From Candidatus Scatomorpha stercorigallinarum (GTDB taxonomy: Bacteria; Bacillota_A; Clostridia; Oscillospirales; Oscillospiraceae), in the NCBI GenBank assembly GCA_018713375.1, contig DVOV01000075.1, positions 1 to 21,760 of the forward strand: 21,760 bases of DNA, given 5' to 3'. Below are positions 16,587 through 21,760 of the stretch, piece by piece. Made by a program: the position numbers and the translations under genes. The notes beneath the pieces are model-generated. The model had not been told where the DNA came from. It saw nothing but the letters and a program-made list of their open reading frames with translations, and made no database searches. Each line of letters starts with the position of its first letter. Within the stretch, counting starts at the first letter, position 1.

Positions 16587-16617
16587 AAAAAAGCGAGGGG
16601 GCTTTTTGCCCCCTCGC
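16587..16617 (-). terminator. Intrinsic terminator between the foldase gene and tcdA
   Basis: GCGAGGGGGC/GCCCCCTCGC, a perfect 10-bp stem around a 5-nt A loop on the minus strand (16593-16617), followed by TTTTTT. The T-tract runs straight into GGAGGCGGAG, the ribosome site of tcdA. Confidence 0.85.
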
Positions 16618-16631
16618 GCGCTGCTTTCCGC

Positions 16632-18323
16632 TTATCTCGTCTTGGCGAACCAGCTGACGAAGCCGTTCACGCTCACCGTCGTGGCGGCCACCAGCTCCTC
16701 GAGCCAGGCGTTGTAGTCGATGTTGCGCAGTCCCTCGGCGTCCGTGCCGTTGACGCCCACCTGGGCCAGGTAGTCGCAGTAGGGCTCGTCGTCGTGGCCG
16801 ATGAAGTACACCAGGTGATAGCCGTTGTAGCTGTCGTTCTCCGCGTGGACGACCACGGTGTCGCCGGCCTGGCGCGCGCTGTCGAAGATCCACTCGTCGA
16901 CGGGGCCGACCATGGAGCCCTCGACGATGTGGGTGTACGCGCCCTCGGCGTCGCCGTAGAGGATGCCCGAGCTGTTCACATCGTCGGAGTACTGCTGCTG
17001 CAGCTCATAGAAGCTGTCCTCGGTGGCCTCGCCCTCCTGCCACTCGGCGTAGATGTCCTCGATCTCGCCCTCGGCCGCGGCCAGCTCTTCCTCGCTGTAC
17101 TCGCCGTCGCCGTCCTCGTCAACGGCCTTGATGAGGATGTGGCGGAAGGAGACGGTGCCCACATCGTTGTCGCTGCGGCCGTAGAACACCACGGCGTAAT
17201 AGCCGTTGTCCGCGCTCTCGATGATGGTCTCGTCGCCGGGCTGGCGCGCGCTGTCGAGCACCCAGTCGCCGAGCTCGCCGTTCAGGTACTGGCTGACGTA
17301 GTAGCCCTGGGTGAGGGTGTAGTCGCTGGGCTCGCCGGCCTCCTCGCCCATCACCTCGGTGATGGCCTCGGCGAAGTTGAGCGCGCTCTGCTCCGCACCG
17401 CTCTCATAGGCCTGCAGAATACGCTCCGCGTTCTCCTTGGCCTCGGCCATGGTCTCATCGGTGACGGCCTCGGTGGTCTCCTCGGTCTCCTCGCCCGTCT
17501 CCTCGTCGGTGACGGTCTCGGTGGTCTCCACGCGCTCGGCGGAGACGAGGTAGTACTCGAAGCTCAGCGTGTCGAACACGTCGGCGTACTCGTCATAGTA
17601 CTCATTGAGCTCCTCGCTGCTGTACTCATAGGAGTCGTACTGGTCCCCGGCGTAGGCGCTGGCTATGCTGGAGCGCTCCATCAGCTTGCGCACGGTGTCG
17701 AGATCCACGCCCTTGCCGTAGATGACGCTGGCGTAGGCGTCGCCGTCCTTCCAGCCGTAGGCGTCGGCCGCCGTCTCCAGGGAGGCGATGGTCTCGTCGA
17801 TGGTGGCGGCGTCGTCCTCGCTGAGGGTGTAGCCGGCGGCCGTGGCCGCGGTGTAGAGCGCTGTGACCTCGCGCATGTTCTCCAGCGCCACGGCGCGGAA
17901 ATAGTCCTCCCAGCTGGCGCCCTCGCCGTCGCCCATGGACTCGGGCAGCGTCATGCCGAGTGCTGCGGCCATGTCTGGGTCGAAGTCCTGCTTGCCCAGG
18001 TCGGTGCTGGTGTCGAACAGCATGCCGACGATGGCCGCGTTGTCGGTCTGGAAGCTCATGAGCTCCGAATAATAGTAATACTGGAACTCGGCGTTCGTAT
18101 ACTTCTCATCGCCGATGGTGACGGCGGTGGTGCCGCGGTAGAGCAGGTTGGTGTTCAGGAGCACGATGACCAGCGCGGCCACGACCACGATGGCCGTGAC
18201 GATGGTCCATGTCCGCCGCTCCTTGCGCGCCTTCTGCGCGGCCTCGCGCTCGGCCAGGCTGCGCTTGTCGACGCCCTCCGCGCGCTCGCTCTGGCGCCTT
18301 TTCTTGTCCTGTGATGCGCTCAT
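16632..18323 (-). CDS. Membrane-anchored tandem-parvulin foldase (PrsA/SurA-like)
   Basis: A 563-aa protein of the SurA/PrsA type that should help secreted proteins fold outside the membrane. Residues 1-38 are highly charged and cytoplasmic. One membrane anchor follows (WTIVTAIVVVAALVIVLL, ~39-57), then an acidic exterior part. Residues ~70-250 resemble the SurA N-terminal chaperone helices (AEFQYYYYSEL). Two parvulin-like units follow: SFEYYLVSA...DSARQPGD...YYAVVFYG (~250-375) and SFRHILIKA...DSARQAGD...YHLVYFIGH (~388-510). Each has an insert after its first strand: a Thr/Glu-rich stretch in unit 1 and a 12-residue EF-hand-like loop (residues 402-413) in unit 2. Start ATG 18323 has AAGGATGAGG upstream; a longer frame to 18386 lacks this. 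The gene has its own promoter. Confidence 0.82.
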   Translation of the reverse strand: MSASQDKKRRQSERAEGVDKRSLAEREAAQKARKERRTWTIVTAIVVVAALVIVLLNTNLLYRGTTAVTIGDEKYTNAEFQYYYYSELMSFQTDNAAIVGMLFDTSTDLGKQDFDPDMAAALGMTLPESMGDGEGASWEDYFRAVALENMREVTALYTAATAAGYTLSEDDAATIDETIASLETAADAYGWKDGDAYASVIYGKGVDLDTVRKLMERSSIASAYAGDQYDSYEYSSEELNEYYDEYADVFDTLSFEYYLVSAERVETTETVTDEETGEETEETTEAVTDETMAEAKENAERILQAYESGAEQSALNFAEAITEVMGEEAGEPSDYTLTQGYYVSQYLNGELGDWVLDSARQPGDETIIESADNGYYAVVFYGRSDNDVGTVSFRHILIKAVDEDGDGEYSEEELAAAEGEIEDIYAEWQEGEATEDSFYELQQQYSDDVNSSGILYGDAEGAYTHIVEGSMVGPVDEWIFDSARQAGDTVVVHAENDSYNGYHLVYFIGHDDEPYCDYLAQVGVNGTDAEGLRNIDYNAWLEELVAATTVSVNGFVSWFAKTR

Positions 18324-18374
18324 GGCTGCCTCATCCTTTTCATTCGTGATATGCTCTTGGCGTATAGCCATAGC

Positions 18375-18403
18375 ATTATAACTCAACGCGCCGCGTCATT
18401 CAA
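18375..18403 (-). promoter_or_regulatory. Sigma-A promoter of the foldase operon
   Basis: Minus strand TTGAAT (18398-18403), 17-bp spacer, TATAAT (18375-18380). It lies about 50 bases before the foldase start codon. A 7-bp inverted repeat CGCGCCG/CGGCGCG (18419-18441) sits just upstream of the -35, where a regulator could bind. Confidence 0.8.
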
Positions 18404-18524
18404 GCAGAAAATCATGAACGCGCCGTGAATTACGCGGCGCGCTGCGACAAATTTCGCGCGGTATGTGTTGAGCGGGCTGTGCAAATGTTGATAACCGCCG
18501 CCATACGCGCCGGAAAAGCGCGCG

Positions 18525-18553
18525 TTGCGTCCGCTGCGGAAATGTGTTATAAT
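18525..18553 (+). promoter_or_regulatory. Sigma-A promoter of the NYN-metallophosphatase operon
   Basis: TTGCGT (18525-18530), 17-bp spacer, TATAAT (18548-18553) preceded by TGT, giving an extended -10. It is about 40 bases from the start codon and divergent from the foldase promoter about 120 bp away. Confidence 0.8.
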
Positions 18554-18594
18554 ATTTATTTGGAAATCGTAATTCACCCGAAAGAGATGATGTG

Positions 18595-19458
18595 ATGACG
18601 ATAGAAAACCTGCGCCTCGCCGTGCTGATAGACGGCGACAACGCCCCGCGCGACTGCCTGAAGAGCATCATGGAGGAGATAGCCATCTACGGCACGCCCA
18701 TGATCAAGCGCATCTACGGCGACTGGGGCAGCCACGGCCTCACCAGCTGGAAAAACACCCTGCTGGAGAACGCCGTAACCCCCAAACAGCAGTTCGCCTA
18801 CACCACCGGCAAAAACGCCACCGACGCGGCGATGATCATCGACGCCATGGACATCCTCTACACCGGCAAGACGGACGGCTTCGTGCTCGTGAGCTCGGAC
18901 AGCGACTTCACCCCCCTGGCCATCCGCCTGCGGGAGAGCGGCATGTACGTCCTCGGCATCGGCGAGGAAAAGACCCCCAAGGCCTTCGTCCAGGCCTGCG
19001 ACAAGTTCATCCGCATCGAGGTCATCCGCGACCGCTATAAAAAGCCCGCCAAGTCCGCCGCCAAGACGGCGGAGAAGGCCCCCGCCGCCAAAACGGCGGC
19101 CAAGAAGCCCGCTGCCGCCGCCAAGACGGCTGAGAAGGCCGAAAAGGCCCCCGCCAAGTCCGCCGCCGCCAAAAAATCCTCCGAAAAGGCGGAGGAGAAA
19201 AAGCCCGCCGTGCCGGAGGACATCATCGGCCTCATCGCCGACAGCGTGGCCGACCTGGCGGACGACGACGGCTGGATCGACATGTCCAACCTCGGCAACC
19301 TTATAATAAAGAAGCAGCCGGACTTCGACCCCCGCACCTACGGCTTCGGCAAGCTCTCCAACATGCTCAAGAACCTGCCCCGCTTCGAGCTGCAGGTGCG
19401 CGAGACGAGCGACCCCAACGTGCGGCCCATGTACGTGCGGGACGTGGAGGCGCAGTGA
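18595..19458 (+). CDS. NYN-domain protein with Lys/Ala-rich linker and LOTUS (OST-HTH) domain
   Basis: A 287-aa protein combining three parts. Residues ~1-140 are a NYN (PIN-like, LabA/DUF88) domain with the acidic metal-site residues in AVLIDGDNAP, TDAAMIIDAMD and VSSDSDFTPLA; such domains are often RNases. Residues ~145-205 are a low-complexity linker of Lys, Ala, Pro and Glu (AAKTAEKA-type repeats) resembling histone H1 tails, able to bind nucleic acid. Residues ~208-280 form a LOTUS/OST-HTH domain (DIIGLIADSVADL...WIDMSNLGNLIIKKQPDFDPRTYGFGKLSNMLKNLPRFEL), which binds RNA, including G-rich structures. ATG 18595 is likely, with GTG 18592 possible; AAAGAG upstream is a weak ribosome site. 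Its stop overlaps the next start (GTGA). The RNA target is unknown. Confidence 0.88.
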   Translation: MTIENLRLAVLIDGDNAPRDCLKSIMEEIAIYGTPMIKRIYGDWGSHGLTSWKNTLLENAVTPKQQFAYTTGKNATDAAMIIDAMDILYTGKTDGFVLVSSDSDFTPLAIRLRESGMYVLGIGEEKTPKAFVQACDKFIRIEVIRDRYKKPAKSAAKTAEKAPAAKTAAKKPAAAAKTAEKAEKAPAKSAAAKKSSEKAEEKKPAVPEDIIGLIADSVADLADDDGWIDMSNLGNLIIKKQPDFDPRTYGFGKLSNMLKNLPRFELQVRETSDPNVRPMYVRDVEAQ

Positions 19459-20282
19459 CGCGCCGCCGCGCGCTGGCCGGGGCGCTGACTCTGGCCGCCT
19501 TCGCGGCGGCCGCCCTGCCCTCGCGCTGCGCCCTCGGTGTCACGCGCTACGAGCTGGGCTACGCCTCGCTGCCCGCGGCCTTTGACGGCTTCCGCCTGGT
19601 GCAGCTCTCGGATCTGCACGGCGCGCGCTTCGGGAAGGGCAACTCCCGCCTGCTCGCCGCCGTGCGCGCGGAGCGGCCGGAGCTGATCGCCCTCACGGGC
19701 GACGTTTTGCAGACGGGCAGCGACAGCGAGGTCTTCGCCGCCGCCTCGCTCTGCGCCGCCCTGGCGCGCATCGCGCCCACTTATTTCGTCAGCGGCAACC
19801 ACGACGTCTCCTGCGGCGCGCTGCCCCGGCTGGCCTCCGCCCTCGCCGCGGCGGGCGTGACGTACCTGCGCGGCGGGTATGAGGAGATAACGCGCCCGGG
19901 CGGCTCCATCGCCGTCTGCGGCGTGGAGGATGCGCGCGCCGGCGCGCGCGTCACGCCGGCGGACGAGCTCGTGCGCCGCGCGCGGGAAAAATGCCCGGAC
20001 GGCTTCCTGCTCTTCCTCGGCCACCGCAACGACTGTCTGCGGAAATACCCGGACCTGGACGTGGACCTCGCCCTCGGCGGGCACGCCCACGGCGGCATCG
20101 TCCGCCTGCCGCTTATCGGCGGGCTGCTGGGCAACGACGCGCGCTTTTTCCCGGACTACGACGGCGGTCTCTACCGCGGCGGCTACGACCTCATCGTCTC
20201 CCGCGGCCTGGGGAACAGCGTCCCCATCCCCCGCCTTTTCAACATCCCCGAGATCGTCAGCGTCACGCTGCGGAAAATTTAG
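19455..20282 (+). CDS. Membrane-anchored metallophosphoesterase
   Basis: A 275-aa calcineurin-like phosphoesterase of the YkuE/YaeI type, often active on phospholipid head groups or UDP-diacylglucosamine-like substrates at the membrane surface. The N-terminus (RRRALAGALTLAAFAAAALP) is a signal anchor with a twin-arginine-like start. The metal motifs appear in order: QLSDLHGARFG, LTGDVL, VSGNHDVSC, a GHRND segment in the place of the usual LSHxP, and GGHAHGG. The start is GTG 19455, sharing GTGA with the stop of the NYN gene, so it is translated by coupling. The physical link to a NYN-LOTUS protein is unexpected for a membrane enzyme. The substrate is not known. Confidence 0.87.
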   Translation: MTRRRALAGALTLAAFAAAALPSRCALGVTRYELGYASLPAAFDGFRLVQLSDLHGARFGKGNSRLLAAVRAERPELIALTGDVLQTGSDSEVFAAASLCAALARIAPTYFVSGNHDVSCGALPRLASALAAAGVTYLRGGYEEITRPGGSIAVCGVEDARAGARVTPADELVRRAREKCPDGFLLFLGHRNDCLRKYPDLDVDLALGGHAHGGIVRLPLIGGLLGNDARFFPDYDGGLYRGGYDLIVSRGLGNSVPIPRLFNIPEIVSVTLRKI

Positions 20283-20311
20283 TCATACTTTCCCCGGCCC
20301 CCGCATAGAAT
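20283..20311 (+). promoter_or_regulatory. Possible sigma-E-like (sporulation mother-cell) promoter
   Basis: TCATACTT (20283-20290) and CATAGAAT (20304-20311) resemble the sigma-E -35 (TCATATT) and -10 (CATACAAT) elements, with ATA and CATA 16 bases apart, inside the sigma-E range. It lies directly after the metallophosphatase stop and before a micro-ORF and a methyltransferase. The spore coat genes downstream support a sporulation context. The match is by eye only. Confidence 0.4.
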
Positions 20312-20343
20312 GCAGTTAGACTGTGTCCACGGGGGTGAGTAGC

Positions 20344-20403
20344 TTGGAAGATATCGACGACCTGATCTTCGGCCGCAGCGAAGGCCTTGAGAGCGACAGA
20401 TAG
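20344..20403 (+). CDS. Possible micro-ORF of 19 residues
   Basis: From TTG 20344 the frame reads MEDIDDLIFGRSEGLESDR and ends in TAG; an in-frame GTG at 20335 would give 22 residues. GGGGGTGAG lies four bases before the TTG. The peptide is acidic and matches nothing I recognise. It ends 14 bases before the methyltransferase start, so it may be a leader peptide, a small sporulation protein or chance. Confidence 0.3.
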   Translation: MEDIDDLIFGRSEGLESDR

Positions 20404-20417
20404 ATCGTGAGGTGCGC

Positions 20418-21221
20418 ATGGCCCCGCAATTCGATACGCCCGCGGCGCGCACGCTGCTGCTGCCCCTCGCCGCGCGGGCGGACTTCTCCCGCCGCCACCC
20501 GGAGCTTTTCCGCGACGCGGCGGCCGAGCGCCTCGCCGGCGAACTGGGCCTGGGCGCGCTGCCGGGCGCTTCCGGCTGGGCGGGCGCGCTATACGCCCTG
20601 CGGCAGGACGCCCTCTGCGCCGCCGCCCGGCGCTACCTTGCGCGCCGGCCTGGCGCGCTGCTGCTCGACCTCGGCTGCGGGCTGGATACGCCCTTCCTGC
20701 GCGTGGACAACGGCCGCTGCCGCTACCTGGGCCTCGACCTGCCGGAGGTCGTCGCCCTCCGCCGCCGGCTGCTGCCGCCGGGCGAGCGCGAGCGCTATCT
20801 CGCCGCCGACGTGCGCAGCCTCTCCTGGCTGGAGGGCATGGACGCCCCGCAGGGGCTCTTCGTCCTCGCCGGCGGGCTGTTCGGCTATTTACAGGAACGC
20901 GAGCTGCGCGCGCTGCTCTGCGCGCTGGCGGAGCGCTTCCCCGGCGGCGGCGTGTGCTTCGACGCCGTGGGGCCGCTCTCGCTTGCCATGTCCAACGCCG
21001 TATCGCGGCGGGAGGGCGGCGCGCCCATGCGCTTCGCCCTGCGCGGCTGCGAGCGCGCCCTGCGCCCCTGGAGCGCGCATTTTGGGGAGATAAGCCCCCT
21101 GCGCCGCCTGCCGGAGCCCTATTCCCGCCCCGGCGCGCTGCCCGCGCGCATCCGCCTGGCGCTGTCCCTGGCGCTGCGCATGGGCGAGCTGCAGCTGGTG
21201 GAGATCGCCTTCCGGGCCTGA
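20418..21221 (+). CDS. LCMT/PPM1-like SAM-dependent methyltransferase
   Basis: A 267-aa class I methyltransferase of the leucine-carboxyl-methyltransferase-like group (PF04072, often called O-methyltransferase involved in polyketide biosynthesis). SAM-site motif I is ALLLDLGCGLDTPFLRV (~residues 85-100), the acidic ribose-binding motif is YLGLDLPEVVALRR, and AADVRSLSWLEGM and FVLAGGLFGYLQERELRALLCAL follow in the family order. ATG 20418 is preferred over GTG 20412 because GAGG is five bases upstream. No biosynthetic genes lie nearby. The position before spore coat genes and after a sigma-E-like promoter suggests expression in sporulation, which is inference. Confidence 0.78.
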   Translation: MAPQFDTPAARTLLLPLAARADFSRRHPELFRDAAAERLAGELGLGALPGASGWAGALYALRQDALCAAARRYLARRPGALLLDLGCGLDTPFLRVDNGRCRYLGLDLPEVVALRRRLLPPGERERYLAADVRSLSWLEGMDAPQGLFVLAGGLFGYLQERELRALLCALAERFPGGGVCFDAVGPLSLAMSNAVSRREGGAPMRFALRGCERALRPWSAHFGEISPLRRLPEPYSRPGALPARIRLALSLALRMGELQLVEIAFRA

Positions 21222-21250
21222 GCGCAAAGGCAAATTTTATGAAAATACCA

Positions 21251-21280
21251 TGAATATATCACCCCGGCCCGGGAATACTG
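21251..21280 (+). promoter_or_regulatory. Possible sigma-G/F-like promoter overlapping a terminator
   Basis: TGAATA (21251-21256), 17 bp, AATACTG (21274-21280) resembles the forespore consensus TGAATA-N17/18-CATACTA, with one mismatch in each of the first and last bases of -10. It lies within the hairpin upstream of the coat gene pair. It could equally be chance. Confidence 0.3.
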
Positions 21281-21298
21281 AGGCCGAGGTGATTTTTT
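21258..21298 (+). terminator. Terminator-like hairpin holding the ribosome site of the next gene
   Basis: ATCACCCCGGCC (21258-21269) pairs with GGCCGAGGTGAT (21282-21293), 11 of 12 bases, followed by TTTTT and then ATG. The 3' arm contains GAGGTGAT, a near-perfect Shine-Dalgarno for the ATG at 21299. It would end the methyltransferase transcript and also hide the ribosome site in readthrough RNA. Confidence 0.7.
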
Positions 21299-21472
21299 AT
21301 GACCACGAAGGAGACGCTTTACCTGGACGACGCCCTGGCGCACGCGCAGTTCATGGCCGCGCAGTGCCGCGAGGCGGCCAACACCCTCACCGACCCGGAG
21401 CTGCGCCGCCAGGCCCAGCAGCTGGCCGAGGGGCACAGCCGCGTTTACACGCAGTTCTACAACCTTATCTGA
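21299..21472 (+). CDS. Small spore coat-associated protein, CotF partner
   Basis: A 57-aa protein, MTTKETLYLDDALAHAQFM through HSRVYTQFYNLI. It is predicted to be two amphipathic helices, with the pattern DDALAHAQ, CREAANTLTDPELRRQAQQLAEGH, as in the short ferritin-like proteins that sit immediately before CotF in clostridial spore coat operons. It is too short for most gene callers. Start ATG 21299 has GAGGTGAT at ideal distance. The next coat gene begins 12 bases after its stop with its own GAGGAGGAG site. The assignment to spores rests on the neighbour and on resemblance, not on a specific motif. Confidence 0.7.
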   Translation: MTTKETLYLDDALAHAQFMAAQCREAANTLTDPELRRQAQQLAEGHSRVYTQFYNLI

Positions 21473-21484
21473 GGAGGAGCGACG

Positions 21485-21733
21485 ATGGACGACAAGAGCA
21501 TTATGGAAAACCTTCTCAACTGCACCAAGGGCACGTGCGACCTCTATATGCACGGGGCCATCGAGTCCCCCACGCCCAACGTGCGCGAGGCCTTCTGCTC
21601 CGCGCTCAACACCTCCCTCACCATGCAGGAGGGCATCTACAGCCAGATGACCCAGAAGGGCTGGTACCAGGTGCAGCAGGCTGCGCCGCAGCAGACGCAG
21701 CAGGTCAAGAGCAAGTTTCCGCAGCGCGCGTGA
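21485..21733 (+). CDS. CotF-family spore coat protein
   Basis: An 82-aa member of the Coat_F family (PF07875), ferritin-like helical proteins of the spore coat. The core KGTCDLYMHGAIESPTPNVREAFCSALNTSLTMQEGIYSQMTQKGWYQVQQA (residues ~13-65) is typical, including CDLYMHG, ES-TPNVR and the KGWY end. A Gln-rich C-terminal tail (QQAAPQQTQQVKSKF) is usual in this group. ATG follows GAGGAGGAGCGACG. Together with the preceding 57-aa gene it forms a coat gene pair. Its presence indicates a spore-forming organism. The remaining 27 bases of the window contain no further start that can be judged. Confidence 0.88.
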   Translation: MDDKSIMENLLNCTKGTCDLYMHGAIESPTPNVREAFCSALNTSLTMQEGIYSQMTQKGWYQVQQAAPQQTQQVKSKFPQRA

Positions 21734-21760
21734 GCGATACGAGGGGGACTTAATACGAGG

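Noticed and set aside
16314..18314. Plus-strand frame of 666 codons opposite the foldase gene
   Set aside because: Val/Leu/Ala/Gly-rich antisense of an acidic protein; it resembles a membrane protein only by composition.

Overview
The window is GC-rich DNA (clearly above 60% G+C by eye) from a spore-forming Firmicute, most likely a gut Clostridia of the Oscillospiraceae/Ruminococcaceae type. The evidence is a Gram-positive murT-gatD pair, a clostridial-type membrane-anchored parvulin foldase, a CotF-family spore coat protein at the right edge, Shine-Dalgarno leaders before most genes and intrinsic terminators. No rRNA, tRNA, CRISPR array, transposase or phage gene was seen.

Left edge (1-3600). 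Positions 1-485 hold no convincing gene but eight perfect hairpins. uraA (uracil/xanthine permease) runs leftward from its own sigma-A promoter to a GAAA-tetraloop terminator. Rightward from the same intergenic space lie two near-identical promoter/operator units (CTTTAA-N5-CTTTAATTTTC-N4-GCTAT). The first would make a transcript of about 70 nt ending at a strong terminator, and the second drives a small PepSY-like protein. A CmpB-family membrane protein (PF06541) follows and ends at a bidirectional terminator.

Centre (14570 down to 3589, minus strand). One tightly packed operon of ten genes appears to start at a perfect-consensus TTGACA-N18-TATAAT promoter. The order is antR-like (a free-standing 69-aa ANTAR domain) - guaA - a zinc-ribbon gene with an in-frame TAG - histidine phosphatase - pyrG - glmS - purB - purA - murT - gatD. 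Most gaps are under 20 bases and several stops and starts overlap. Four of the enzymes (GuaA, PyrG, GlmS, GatD) take their nitrogen from the glutamine amide, and PurA/PurB take theirs from aspartate. The ~120-nt leader holds a hairpin with hexaloop AAUGGC (A1 and G4, the ANTAR recognition pattern), then a second hairpin whose 3' arm is also the 5' arm of an intrinsic terminator. The reading is an ANTAR antitermination switch governing a glutamine-spending operon for GMP, CTP, AMP, glucosamine-6-phosphate and lipid II amidation. This is the main candidate for an undescribed system.

Right-centre (18403 down to 14587, minus strand). A second operon encodes a tandem-parvulin foldase with an EF-hand-like insert, TcdA-like tRNA-t6A dehydratase, a transglutaminase-like lipoprotein and a GNAT acetyltransferase.

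Right edge (18525-21760, plus strand). A divergent promoter drives a NYN-LOTUS RNA-associated protein with a Lys/Ala-rich linker, translationally coupled to a membrane-anchored metallophosphatase. After these come a sigma-E-like promoter, a micro-ORF, an LCMT-like methyltransferase, and a spore coat pair whose first Shine-Dalgarno lies inside a terminator hairpin.
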